Positions 21,958 through 32,788 of a DNA stretch of 64,000 nt are shown here, piece after piece. Every line of letters starts with the position of its first letter. The first letter of the stretch is position 1. Below the pieces are notes generated by a model. It saw only the letters and a list, made by a program, of their open reading frames with translations. It searched no databases and was not told where the DNA came from. The DNA comes from Hymenopus coronatus. Lineage: Eukaryota; Arthropoda; Insecta; Mantodea; Hymenopodidae. Location of the stretch: NCBI GenBank assembly GCA_030762935.1, contig CM060895.1, forward strand, positions 39,237,001 to 39,301,000. Reading direction: 5' to 3'. The position numbers and the translations under genes were made by a program.

Positions 21958-22505
21958 CACTCAATCTCGACATCAATGTGACAATGGCTCCTGGTAGGTT
22001 AAACAATATGACAATGAAGTCAAGATCATTTGCAGTGATCTTTTACACAATGTTTTATGATAGGCATTGGCTTGTGGAAGTTAAAAATAGGTTCTGCTAT
22101 GTTACTTTTGAGCAAACAAAACAGACAATTAAGCAAAACATTGCATCATATATACGACTGTACTGGAAGTTGTCAGATGCAGTTTATCAACTGTATAAAC
22201 AGTGAATTGAGAAAGACATGGATGCATAAAAACAGTTCTTTGGCAGTTTATTTAACCTGTGTTTCAGACGTTTGAGCATGAAATTGAAGAGGAAGTAGAG
22301 AAAATCACGTTGCAATGGAATGGTAGCCTGCGGGTCAGTGCTGGAGAATCCTGGCAAGAGTGCTGTATACAGGTTAGGTAAAGAGATTTGAAAATAGTTT
22401 GGTGACATCATGGTTTTCCCAGAAATGTATTTTGAAACATTTAATACCCTTCTTTGTCAGATGAGAGGGCTGCAAGATTTTCGGCCAAACCGACTCGTTT
22501 AAGAA
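21958..22505. other. Unclassified
   Basis: A possible worn Family A left end in reverse lies near 22296-22330 (GTAGAGAAAATCACG). Otherwise nothing was recognised. Confidence 0.3.
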
Positions 22506-23032
22506 ATATACTGACTTTCTCTGTCTCTCAGTAGCAAATATTATCAATAACCTTAGTCTTCTATCTACTTCATGCTAATCAAGACGAACATTAGCAGAAA
22601 CGGTTGTTTTACGCTACATGAGGTAATTCCCTTTGCATGACCAGGATGAAAAAACAAAATAGTGAATAACGACTTCCAATATGAGAAGTCTAAGTATTGC
22701 AAATTTAAAAAGCAATAATAATGAATATCTCGGAAATGGTCAATCCACAAAAAATGTAAAAGGCATAAACTGTGTATTTTAACGAGATCGATAATTCTTG
22801 TGTAATTCTGTAATTCGTTTTTGCTATCTCTTACGCTTTACCAGTTATGTAAAAGCCATGCTTCGGAGGTTATTCTCAGAAAATTCAAGATATACAAATT
22901 ATTTGTATTGAAAATGTATTTTAATAAAAATTATTACAGCCCTTTTTGGAAAAATCAATTTTTTTTGGAAAAGTTTCACTAACGGAAGTTTGGGGAGAGA
23001 ATTTTCTTGAAACTTTTCATATCGCTCTCTCG

Positions 23033-23102
<70 letters not shown>

Positions 23103-23252
23103 CACACGCACACCTTTTTTTCTTATTTTTTTTTAATTCAGAGGACCTCAAAAGATATCTATATTTGCGCAGAAATCTCAACATAGAATTTTAGGTGGAA
23201 TACAATACTTTCTGTACCTGTTACGTACAGAGCATTGTTGAGAAAAGTCAGT
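22506..23252 (+). mobile_element. Family A element with compound CT/AT microsatellite
   Basis: It enters ACTTTCTCTGTCTCTCAG, then ATGCTAATCAAGACGAACAT and TCTCTTACGCTTTACCAGTT. At the internal site, in place of CA, it has a CT run then an AT run (about 23024-23100), followed by CACACGCACACC. The right end is worn to GAGAAAAGTCA. Confidence 0.75.
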
Positions 23253-23631
23253 GTTATAGGAATGATCACAAATTAAGCAATAAGGGCAAGTCACAAACAC
23301 CATGAGGAAACAGCATTCAAATGTTTAACAGCAGTAACATCATCTTAGGATGGAATTAAATAGTAATTATAAGGTTTCAAGCATGTTCATGAAATGACTC
23401 AAGTTACGACTACTCTTGGAAACTTAAAGAATATGCAACATAAAATAATTGGAAACACCTAAAGGCTTTTATATATAAAACGAAAATTGTGTGTTTTAAT
23501 GAGCTTTAGTTATAAAGAAAAGACATGGGCTATTATTACAAAAACAAGAAGTACATTTAATTTAGCGTATTAGTATTAGTTTAATCAAAATCCTAAAAAC
23601 TATTAATGAAAAGTTTAAAAACAACCGACTA
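23253..23631. other. Unclassified AT-rich
   Basis: Nothing recognised between Family A copies. TGTGTGTTTTAATGAGCTTTA near 23489 echoes one internal Family A motif, so this may be a very old copy. Confidence 0.3.
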
Positions 23632-24450
23632 TTTTTACTTTCTCTAGCAAGTACGTACTTACTGTGTAATAGTAGCTAGAGAAGACGTTGTACTCCATCC
23701 AAAAAATTGATACCGAGATTTCACCGGAAATAGGATATGTTTTAGGATCCACTGCATAAAAAGAAAATCACTTTTTAGAAAAAGGTCCGGGTGTGTGTAG
23801 GTTCGTGTGTGTGTATGTATGCATCTATGTATGTGGAAGGCATAACGCTCACACGAAAAGTCAGTCAAGTACCAAACTTGCTATTTGAGTTTAGTATCTT
23901 CCAAGGATGCAACACTAATTTTCGGGAAAATTCCTTCATCCACTACCCTTTACAGGGAACATTTTTTTCAAAGAATTTGATTATTTCAAAAGTGGCTCTT
24001 ACGATTTATATTATAATACCATATGTTTAAGATATTTTCATAAGAAAACGAAATGAATCTTGAATTTTCTGGGAGTAGCCTCAGAAGACCTCTTCATTGT
24101 GAATGACTGGTAAACCGAAAGAGATACAGAAAAAGACTATATAAAATAAACAATTTATGTCATATACATGTTTTTGTAGAGCTAGCCATTTCCAAGATAT
24201 TCCTTGTTATTATTTTCAATTTTAAACTATTTAATCTATTCTTTAACGGGAAGCCATCTTTCGTTTCAAGTATCCTTTGTTTTACTGCAGGCCTTGCAAA
24301 GAGAACCGAATTTCAGTTGTGTTATTCAGCTACCAGCTTAAGATTTGACTATCGCTTTAGCCTAATGTATTTCCTTATTTCACTTCTGCTTATAAGGACC
24401 TAAGAAATAAGACCACTTCTGAAAATGCTATACCGATTAAGATTATAAAG
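23632..24450 (-). mobile_element. Family A element, left end lost
   Basis: It opens TTTTTACTTTCTCTAGC and its hairpin closes with GCTAGAGAAG (23641-23684), a paired variant of the usual stem. It continues through the GTGTGT site (about 23788-23815) and CTGGGAGTAGCCTC, and fades after CTTCTGCTTATAAGG. Confidence 0.75.
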
Positions 24451-24534
24451 AGCAGTTTAGGGTCAGAGATTTACAAAGTATTCGTCTGGCGGGCGTAAAT
24501 AATGACCAGCTCAAGTGTGAAACTGAATATTTGT

Positions 24535-24648
24535 CCGACGGTTCAGTGGACCTCAAAACGTGTATTTTGCGATATCCCCATAACGAACTTCATGGTATAC
24601 AATATTTTGCCTACTTCCTGTAATTAAGTAATAGAGAAAGTATAAATA
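24535..24648 (+). mobile_element. Family A right-end fragment
   Basis: CAGTGGACCTCAAAACGTG, TTTGCGATATCCC and ATAGAGAAAGTATAAAT mark a worn Family A right end. Confidence 0.55.
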
Positions 24649-25697
24649 ATTTTCAGATTAACAATTTGTTGAATAACTACAAATCGCAACATATAGGAAA
24701 AGTAGCGTGCCTGTTACACATCAGATTCTTTTGAGGGGGTGGGTCGCTGTGTCTATACCTGGTAATGCATACTGCAGGAATCGATTGTTACTGCAGGCGA
24801 AGAGACCAGAAGACACATTTTAAATCGCCATTGAGCCCGCAGAGCACCAGAGATCGATACTAACCTTGTTAGACCTTGGGAGCATTGAGCAATCAAATGA
24901 AAAGGCGTGTCTAAAAAAAAATCTAATGTGTCCCATTCAACTGATTTTCTGTACCTATTCAGTAACAAACTATTCTTACAAAAGGTCATTTCCTATCTAA
25001 TTCATATTAACATAAACATTAACAGAACTGGAGTTTCTGATTTCCTTTTAAGTAGAAGGGAAACAAGGAGAATACACTAGGCTAAAACGACTCTTTTATA
25101 AGCTGTCACTATGCGATGACATTGAACTTCGGTTCTCTTTGCATGGCCAGGAGTAAAATAAAAGAGATATGAAATGAAAGATGGCTTCCCGTTTGACAAA
25201 AGTCAAGTTGTTTGAAAAACCAAGTATTTGAAACAATAACAAGAAATATCTCGGAAACGGTCAACTCTACTGAAAGAAAAAGTATATGGCATAAATTGTG
25301 TGTTTAAACGAGATCTATGTTTTCGGTACAATAAGTTTTTGTCTATCTCTTATAGTTTACCAATTATGCATACTTTATCGAAAATGAGATATTCAGATGC
25401 AATTTCAAGAAAATTCAAGAAGTACATTTTATTTACCATGCAAATATCTTTAATAATTGGAATAAATTGACATTTTTATATTTTAATTTTTTAATCATGT
25501 AGATTTGAGTAAAAATTGCGAGAATGTAATCAAAATCGTTGGCATTTTTTTTAAAAATTTTAATTTTCGAATTTTTTTCATGTAAAGGGTAGTTTTTAGG
25601 TGCTGGAGTTTTCTTGAGAATGTACATGTCGCATTCTTAGGGGATACTTAACTAATGTACCAATTTTAGTATTTAAAGGTCTTTTCGTTTTTCAGTT

Positions 25698-25921
25698 TTT
25701 TTTTGTTTTTTTTTATAGTGTTTAACGCCTGCTTTTACTATTTATGGCACCGCAGGCGATCATACTGAGATACATGGAATGAAGATGAAGAACCGATAGA
25801 ATGTAATGGCGGAGAAAACCCGCCCCTGCGCCGCTTTGTCCACCACAAACCTCACATACGGTCGCTTGGGATCGAATCCAGGTGAGAGGCGAGTGATCTA
25901 ACCACTCGGCCATGGCGCGGC
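25698..25921 (-). mobile_element. S1 SINE, reverse strand, with target-site duplication
   Basis: In reverse it has a Leu/Ser-type tRNA head (GCGCCATGGCCGAGTGGTTA, then TGGATTCGATCCCAAGCG). It continues with GTGGTGGACAAAGCGGCGCA and GGGCGGGTTTTCTCC, and ends GCGTTAAACACTATAAAAAA. The 12-base repeat CGTTTTTCAGTT flanks it at 25686-25697 and 25922-25933. This is good evidence for retroposition into Family A. Confidence 0.9.
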
Positions 25922-25955
25922 CGTTTTTCAGTTATGGTGTCCACGCACGCGCGCG

Positions 25956-25986
<31 letters not shown>

Positions 25987-26118
25987 CGAGCACGCGCACT
26001 TTGACTGTTATCTATTTTTTTTTTTTTAATTTTTATTCAGGGAGTCTTAAAACATATATTTTCGTTGAAATCTCGATACCTATCGAATTTTTGGTTGGAA
26101 TACAAAACCTCTTATAAG

Positions 26119-26331
26119 CCCGCCTGGGTAGCGTGGTGGTAGCATGTCTGCCTCACGTTCTAAAGGTCGTGAGTTCGAATCTCGCTTAGGGTGAGTTACC
26201 CGGGTAAGGTTTTTTTCGGGGTTTTCCCTTATCCTGAGAAGACGAATGTCGAGTAACTTTAAGCTCCATGGACCCCGAGATCATTTGAGTATCAATTGCA
26301 TTCACTGTCCAGGTTAAAGGACGTTAAACTA

Positions 26332-26373
<42 letters not shown>
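26119..26373 (+). mobile_element. S2 SINE with target-site duplication
   Basis: The tRNA-like head reads CCCGCCTGGGTAGCGTGGTG, with box B GTGAGTTCGAATCTCGC. The body is GGTGAGTTACCCGGG, TTTTCCCTTATCCTGAGAAG and ACGAATGTCGAGTAAC, and the tail is GGACGTTAAACTAC plus about 40 A. CTCTTATAAG flanks it at 26109-26118 and 26374-26383. The long A tail and exact duplication indicate a fairly young insertion. Confidence 0.9.
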
Positions 26374-26375
<2 letters not shown>

Positions 26376-26414
26376 CTTATAAGAACGTTGTACTTGCGCT
26401 AGAGAAAGTAAAAC

Positions 26415-26819
26415 AAGTTATCATGCATTCATTTAAAATTCTGAGGTTGGTCGCCCAGTGCTTCATAAGAGGGGAATATTTCCTTATCACAGTTTGAAAG
26501 CCCCTTTGCTGTAATATGATTTGGAATTATTGGCATTTCATACTTTTAGCCCATTCAAGAGATATGATAGCTTAGTCAAACAATGGATATCAGCGGACCT
26601 CGACCAGAATATCGCCCTCATGTTACGTTATAGATTTGTTGATTTCCAAGAGAAACTGTTCACAGTTATACCAGGTGCTCAATTGCCCCACTCTTGATGT
26701 GTTCAGATATCCCCTTTTCGTTAAACAGTTTGCAGAACTCAAAGGGGCTATTTCAAGTTAAAAACGGCTAACGGAGAACTGGCGAGGGCGCCTTTCGGTT
26801 TCACCCTCTCAATGAGCCC
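26415..26819. other. Unclassified
   Basis: No element or gene was recognised before the repeat block at 26820. Confidence 0.3.
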
Positions 26820-27112
26820 ACCGTCCATCCGTCCGAGAACCTGTAGACTCGTGATGAGCCTAATTGTAGTTGCTGTGTACCTACCCTGGTAAGGGCTTAA
26901 CCACAGGAATGGTATATGGTTGAGATTTGGTGATTTTTGGTGAAGTTTTGGGTGTTGATGTTAAGGAGGTAGCACTATCGATAGGCTCCTCTGCTCCGCT
27001 GGTGTAGCTTGTTTAAGTTTTTGTTTCTATTGAAGCTTAATCTAGATTGACCACTCCCAAGTTTGGGAGGGGGGAGTACTTAGTATAACTGGTTGTTGTT
27101 AGCTAGTAACAC
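26820..27112 (+). repeat. Direct repeat unit 1 of a GC-richer retroelement-like block
   Basis: It carries CCGTCCATCCGTCCGAGAAC, GTAGACTCGTGATGAGCC, CTACCCTGGTAAGGGCTTAA, TAGGCTCCTCTGCTCCGCTG and TTGACCACTCCCAAG. The same order returns at 27684-28000 with many differences. The composition is clearly GC-richer than the surroundings. It may be an untranslated or promoter region of a retroelement, but this is inference. Confidence 0.65.
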
Positions 27113-27117
27113 GACCT

Positions 27118-27365
27118 AAATGACTACGCCCTATCTAGTTAAAGGGTTTAACACAACTAATAATTAATGACTTCGCCAGACAGGGCAGCAGTAGTTGTAA
27201 AAATATAACTAGCTTAGAATTTATACCAAAATGAAATATCTAAATGACTATGTCCTTATGTTACAGGGCTGCAGACATACGAAATATACCAACGACTTTA
27301 CCCGAAAGGGCAGAAAATGTTATATTGACTACGTCCTTTTGTTACAGGGCTGCAGATATATACAC
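27118..27365 (+). repeat. Array of a degenerate ~80-base motif
   Basis: ATGACTATGTCCTTATGTTA plus CAGGGCTGCAGA (from 27244) recurs 81 bases later as TTGACTACGTCCTTTTGTTA plus CAGGGCTGCAGA (from 27325). Weaker relatives start at about 27120 and 27168. It lies between the two larger direct repeats. Confidence 0.6.
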
Positions 27366-27394
27366 ATGCAATATGTACTTATTCCTCACCACAA

Positions 27395-27676
27395 ATCTTC
27401 CAAGGGCGCAATCAGGGCTCAGCTCATGTTTGCGTCCTGGCCCTCACTCTCTCCTGGCTATGGCCTTTGGCTAGCCATAACACCCGCGCCTTGAATCCGC
27501 AGGTGCAACAAGCGGTACTGCAGCATTCCTACACCCGAATTCTCTCCGGTGGAGTGTTTTTTAGTGGGTATTGCCAGTTTAGGGCGACCCTCACACTTGG
27601 CAGAGCTATCCCCTCTGTCGCCTGTAGATTGGGGTTTTCCACTCCACTCGAAAAAAAAAAAAAAAAAAAAAAAAAA
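27395..27676 (+). mobile_element. Unclassified poly-A-tailed insertion
   Basis: A GC-richer segment (TCCTGGCCCTCACTCTCTCC to GGGGTTTTCCACTCCACTCG) ends in about 23 A. The tail suggests a retroposed copy. No tRNA boxes or known body were recognised, and the left border is uncertain. Confidence 0.45.
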
Positions 27677-27683
27677 GTAACAC

Positions 27684-28000
27684 GACCGTCCGTCCGAGAT
27701 CTGGTAGACTCGTGGTGAGCCTAGGTGTAGCTGCTGCGTACCTACCCTGGTAAGGGCTTAACCATGGGAATGAGGTGGATGGTTTAGGTTTTGTATTTGA
27801 GTTTTCGGGCGATGATGTTGATGGGGTAGCGCTAGATAGGCTCCTCGAACGGTTGCAGTTTTTAGGAGCAACAGCCTTTTCCTCTGCTCCGCTGGTGTTT
27901 GATTTAAATAAATTGCTTTTGTGGAGAATTTTGATTGACCACTCCTAATGTTGAAGGGGGGAAGGAGCACTTAGTTCAGTTAATTTGCTGTTGGCTGGTT
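27684..28000 (+). repeat. Direct repeat unit 2
   Basis: It has CCGTCCGTCCGAGATCTGGT, CTACCCTGGTAAGGGCTTAA, TAGGCTCCTCGAACG, CTCTGCTCCGCTGGTG, TTGACCACTCCTAATG and TGCTGTTGGCTGG, in the same order as unit 1 with small insertions. GTAACACGACC occurs just before it and at the end of unit 1, consistent with a head-to-tail origin. Confidence 0.65.
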
Positions 28001-28483
28001 TGAAGCCGTTGTTACCGGGGGTGCCCGCAAGCCATGCGCGGAACCCTATACCACCTGGTTAAGTACTCCCCCAGCGATCTGACAAGTGCGTTCTCATGTT
28101 CGCCCAATCTGGCGTAAATTTCTGAGCCCGGCGCCTAATAATATCTTCCACATATGGGTGGCCGAAGCTTCATCTAGTAGCCCAAAGGGAACGTTAACAT
28201 ATAGAATAGATTGATCAGAGTCCTCTATCCCGTTTCCGCTGTAACCAGAGAAGCCAGGAACCTGTTGCCATTCCCCACACATCGCAGGCGTAGAGCATCA
28301 GGGAGACTACGAGCGCCAGTGCAATTGGCAGGCTGAGGGCAGCTCGATGTGTCCCTGTTCTCGGAGAGAACTTAACCACGTTCTGCGGGATTGTGGGTTT
28401 TGCAGGATGGCGGGGGTGTTTTGGAGTTGTGGATACGAGCGCCTTGAATAGACGTAACCTTAAATAGCACGACTCATCGCTGA
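28001..28483. other. GC-richer block with unidentified minus-strand frames
   Basis: Minus-strand frames at 28094-28282 (62 codons) and 28215-28490 (91 codons) overlap in different phases. The second contains a hydrophobic stretch, ALSLPIALALVVSLMLYACD. I recognise no family. It probably continues the retroelement block from 26820. Confidence 0.3.
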
Positions 28484-28575
28484 TAAGCAAGCTTGCGGAT
28501 ACAAACCCAGCTAGGACGATGGATTTTTCTGACTAAAATTCTTAGCATTGCTTCCTTTGGAAGGGAAATAACTTT
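28484..28575 (+). mobile_element. S4 SINE fragment
   Basis: TACAAACCCAGCTAGGACGA, TGGATTTTTCTGACTAAAAT and CTTAGCATTGCTTCCTTTGG with AAGGGAAATAA match the S4 core after box B. Head and tail are cut. Confidence 0.6.
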
Positions 28576-29431
28576 CACTTATGTGTTTATTTAAAATTAC
28601 CCCATTCCTTAAAATAACGTCCCAAGACTAAATTCTGTCCTCTTCTTCACGTTCGCTAGTCATGATTTTGTCCCATAGTGCTATCTATGGGCGATGAATT
28701 GAACTCTCATCATGGCACATAGTGGTGAACTTGCGAACTACACATTCAATTGATCAACAAACCACCGTTAAAAGTGGCCCAATTCACCGACATGGAATGG
28801 CATTATTTTAATTAACTTTATTAAAACATTTTTTAATAATATTGTAAATGTTATTGCTCCGTTTTATTTTGATCATCCTTCGGTCACGATGTAGTTTTTG
28901 TTAATGGTTTTATAAATGGGTTGAATCCTAGTTTTAATGAAAGCATTAGTAAAATGCATTCCCCCAAATCGAAGCATCAGTATTTGGAAACAGAATATAT
29001 GGTTTACTGACGCTTCCAATGCTTCTATCAATTCACCTAACGCGACAGCGGTTTGTTATCATTAACAACATGCCGGATTTGCATCGATTCTGCTTATGCT
29101 GCCAAAACTGCTGGCTAGAGTTTGCTCGTTAACTGTTCTATAAACAAGAGGTAACAGCACGCAAGCATCGAACAGGTTTCCTCAATTAAGACAATTTTAA
29201 TTGCGCTGGTGTTTGAAATATACTGCGTTTGCAAAGAGATTGATGTTCTTGTCAATTATTCCGTCTTCCTACTCATTATGTTTTGTTCTGTGGCTATCCG
29301 CGGTTGACCTTGTTGGTCCGAAATGCCAAATTGAAGAACGAATTACATAAAAAGCTAATACTTACAATTTTCGGAAATGAATCTTTTATCGGTTGCGATC
29401 CAATTTTACCATAATGGAATCTATAACAAAA
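28576..29431. other. Unclassified
   Basis: AT-rich sequence with no recognised gene or repeat. Confidence 0.35.
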
Positions 29432-29622
29432 TTAGAGAAGAGATCCCTGGTTCGAATCTCGTTTAGGGTGAGTCACCCGGATAAGAGTTTTTGGAAGATT
29501 TTTCCCTTAATCTGAAAAGACGGGATCATTCAAGCATCACTTCACCCATTTTACACATCACCCGACCTAGAAGTGACCTACCAGGTTAATGGACGTTAAA
29601 CTGCATAGTATAAACACCACCA
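29432..29622 (+). mobile_element. S2 SINE, 5' truncated
   Basis: CTGGTTCGAATCTCGTTTAG and GGTGAGTCACCCGGATAAG, then TTTTTCCCTTAATCTGAAAA, and GGTTAATGGACGTTAAACTG are S2 from box B to the tail. The A tail is replaced by an AAT microsatellite. Confidence 0.75.
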
Positions 29623-29624
29623 CC

Positions 29625-29705
<81 letters not shown>

Positions 29706-29745
29706 GATAATAATAATAATAATAATAATGATAATAATAATAAAA
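29623..29745 (+). repeat. AAT microsatellite grown from an S2 tail
   Basis: About 120 bases of mostly pure AAT repeat directly follow the S2 3' end. The long open frames here (poly-Asn and similar) are artefacts of the repeat. Confidence 0.9.
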
Positions 29746-29822
29746 ATAGTAACAACAGTAATGAGAGGAGCCAAGAATTAAATTACAGATCTCGGAAGAG
29801 TCAAATTTCACGTTTCTTATAA

Positions 29823-30569
29823 TTCAAAATAGAGCGATTTAGCTTAAAGGAACACTAATTCTCGTTTCTTATATGCTTGCCCCGTTGATATGTATCCTTC
29901 CACGCCCAATTCTCTTCGCCTTTCCCCTGATTGGCTGACCTTTAAATATCGATACGCAAACCCTAGAACAGTGCAAGATCAGGCGATAAAAGCGAGATAT
30001 ACATTCTTTGTCATGATTTGATAGCTGAATGTTTTCGTCATCCGAGGTAGGCTTAAAACAAGGGATCCTTCTATGTTTTTGTTGACAAAATTACTCATAG
30101 TTTAGATACATAATAACTCTTGTTACACAATATATTATTGCATTGTGCCGTTATAAAACAGCAGTTTTGAGCATTCTTTTCGGATATATTAAATATTAAG
30201 TTTTAAATACGCAAATAGCACACCCACCTATTCCACCACAGCAGCCAATGACCGGTGACAAAAGAAATACGGGGCAAAGTTATGTGGAAAAAACCTTAGT
30301 AGAGGTAGGAAAAGAATTGTTATAACGTTGCATTTACATGGCTTTCCCTGTTCTCTCTTTTAAGTACTAAATCATCTTGAAATTTCTGGTGAGATTGATA
30401 AAATTTAAATGCAAAATTTAACGTCAGCGATGTTATTGTTCTGTTGACACACAAAATAAAAGCTCTCTTATAATTATTTGTTTGGTTACTATAGTAACTT
30501 TTTTGTGTGCAGCAGCTGAGAACGTGAGCAATCACACACAGAAGGAAATCGTTTGAGATGGTATAAAAA
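29823..30569. other. Unclassified
   Basis: No gene was recognised. CATTTACATGGCTTTCCCTG near 30331 may be a worn Family A left end. Confidence 0.3.
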
Positions 30570-30940
30570 TTATGATGTGTTACATTCACAAGGCTATCTC
30601 TACCTATTCTGCAAAAACTGTTTACAAAATTTATTCCTCTACTACATGCTAATGAAGATAAACATTAACAGAAATAGTTTTACTGAATATGTTCTTGTAA
30701 GTACAAGGGAAACAATGGAATAAGCTAGTATAAAGCGGTACTGAAAACATTTTAAGAGCTGATCGCTATGTGATAGGATTGAAATTCTGTTGTCCTTACA
30801 TGACCGGGATACAAAAATAAACAAAAAAAAAGCTCACAACTGCTCATCGTGAGAAAATCGTAATAGATATTGGGAAATTTAAATCAATAATTAGTGATAT
30901 CTCGGAAATGGTTAATGTCACAAAAATGTATTTGAGATAA

Positions 30941-31001
<61 letters not shown>

Positions 31002-31365
31002 TTTAATGAGATCTTTATTTCTGTGTAGTTAGTTTTTTTTTCAATTTATAATGGTTTACCAGTTACGCAAAAGTCATTCAGAATGAAGTGGTGGTCTTCA
31101 GAGATAGAAAACTTTGTGATGTAAATGTCAGTATATTTTATTTTGATCAAAATCCCTAGAGCCATTTTTGAGAAAATGAAAATTCGGATTTTTTTTTCAT
31201 TTAAAGGACGGTTTAGGATGGGGGAGGGGAATAATTCCTCAAAATCTTCCAAGTCGCAACCTTGAGAGATAGGGAGTGAACTTAATGTCCAAAACTTGTA
31301 TTTCCGATGAAATCTCAGTATCGAATTTTTCAGCGGTATGCAATAACTTCTCTACCTAGACATGC
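30570..31365 (+). mobile_element. Family A element, terminal hairpin lost
   Basis: It starts GATGTGTTACATTCACAAGG and follows the normal order to CCGATGAAATCTCAGTATCG and CAATAACTTCTCTACC, where it stops before the hairpin. A long GT run (about 30944-31001) has grown at the ATAAATTGTGTGTTTTAA site, which is not the usual microsatellite site. That usual site is deleted here. Confidence 0.8.
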
Positions 31366-31591
31366 CTTATGCAGTGATTCAATCCAGGAAAAATGAAAGC
31401 ACAATGTATGACTCATGGCGTGCTTTAAAGCATTATCAGAACCCAAGTCATGCCTCGATGGACAGCACGTATCTGCCAAACACGCAGTATCTCCCAGATA
31501 TCAGTAAGTCATTTAGTTTCCATGACCTTCTTCACTATCGTCGTTGCAAAATAAGACTACAACGTTCGCACTGGCCGGTTCACAAAACTAT

Positions 31592-31807
31592 CGAGATAAA
31601 CATTAGCACAAATTGCCTTAATTACTTGCTTCCTTGTAAGTAGAAGCTATACAAAAGAATACACTAGGCTAAAACCATAGTCAAATCTTTTAAAAGCTAG
31701 TTGCCATGGTTTCTATGCACAGCCAGGAATTCACAAATTTCCGTGTGAGAAAAGTTGAAACCAATAACAAGGAATATCTAAAAATTGGCCAATTCAACGA
31801 AAAAACC
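31592..31807 (+). mobile_element. Family A left-half fragment, plus arm
   Basis: ATCGAGATAAACATTAGCAC, TTGCTTCCTTGTAAGTAGAA and AACAAGGAATATCTAAAAAT run in order, then the sequence turns over into a minus copy near 31808. Confidence 0.75.
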
Positions 31808-32635
31808 AAACATTTAATATCGAAATTTCACAGGAAATACACATTTTTAGGGTCATCTGTATAAAAAAAAAAGTATTTTTAGGAAAGGTATGTGAGTGTC
31901 CGTGTGTATATGAGCACGATAACTCAAAAATGAAAAATCGGTAAAGTACTTAAGTTTAGTATCCTCCAGAGATGCCACACGGACATTTAGAAAAAAATCC
32001 AAACTACCCTTCGGATGGAAAAAAAAATTGAAAATTTTGATTTTCTGAAAAATGGCTCCAACGGTTTTGGTTAAGATACCATCCGTATATTAAAGATATT
32101 TGCATGGAAAATAAAATGCATATCTTGAATTTCTTGGGTAGCCTTTAAAAATCTCTTTATTCTAGATTGTATTTTACTGAATTTTGCGTAACTAGTAAAC
32201 CGCAAGAGATAGTCAAAAACTTACTACACCAAAAATGTAGACCTCGTTAAAACACCAAATTTTTATGTCACATACGTTTTTTTGTAGAGTTAACCGTTTT
32301 CGAGATATTTCGAATTATTGGTTTCAATTATAGCCACTTAAACCTTTCTCAAACGGGAAGATATATTTTTTCTCGTTTCTCATTTGTTTACTCCTGACAA
32401 GCAAAGGGATTGGAATTTCAGTTGTTTCACATAGCGATCGACTTTTAAAGATCGAGACTATCGCTTTAGCCTGTGCAAATTCTTATTTCCCTTCTACTTA
32501 CAAGAAAGCTAGTAACAAGACTAATTTTGCTTATTTTTATATTGACTAGCAAATGTTGATAACAGATTAATATTTTGAATATAAGGTTTGTTTGCCGAAT
32601 AGCTAGAGGACATCATGCGAATGGGACACATTAGA
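31808..32635 (-). mobile_element. Family A element, minus arm, hairpin absent
   Basis: It enters at TATCGAAATTTCACAGGAAA and runs through GTAAACCGCAAGAGATAGTC to CATCATGCGAATGGGACACA with TTAGATTCTT. The right-end hairpin is missing at the turn-over point. Confidence 0.8.
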
Positions 32636-32637
32636 TT

Positions 32638-32787
32638 CTTCCCTTCTACTTACAAGGGATCAAGCAATAAGGGCAATTTCTGCTAATGTTTATCTCAATT
32701 AGCATGATGTAGATAAAAGAATAAGCTTTTTAAAAATAACTTGTTACAGAAATGTAGAGAAAGTCATGTAATGGAACATTAGACGGA
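32638..32787 (-). mobile_element. Family A left-end fragment
   Basis: CCTTCTACTTACAAGGGATC, TGCTAATGTTTATCTCAATT and GTAGAGAAAGTCATGTAATG with GAACATTAGA form the outer 150 bases of a further minus copy, head to tail with the previous one. Confidence 0.75.
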
Positions 32788-32788
32788 T

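Larger units (their letters stand above)
24920..26414 (+). mobile_element. Family A element carrying two nested SINEs
   Basis: The host starts AATCTAATGTGTCCCATTCA and ends TAGAGAAAGTAAAA. An S1 SINE interrupts it at the TTTTCGTTTTTCAGTT position, and an S2 SINE interrupts it just inside the right end. Removing both with one target-site copy each leaves the normal Family A order. A CG/CA microsatellite lies at about 25946-25985. An internal duplication-like disturbance is present near 25470-25530. Confidence 0.85.

Noticed and set aside
29589..29822. Long open frames encoding poly-Asn, poly-Ile, poly-Leu or poly-Tyr
   Set aside because: They are translations of the AAT microsatellite on both strands.
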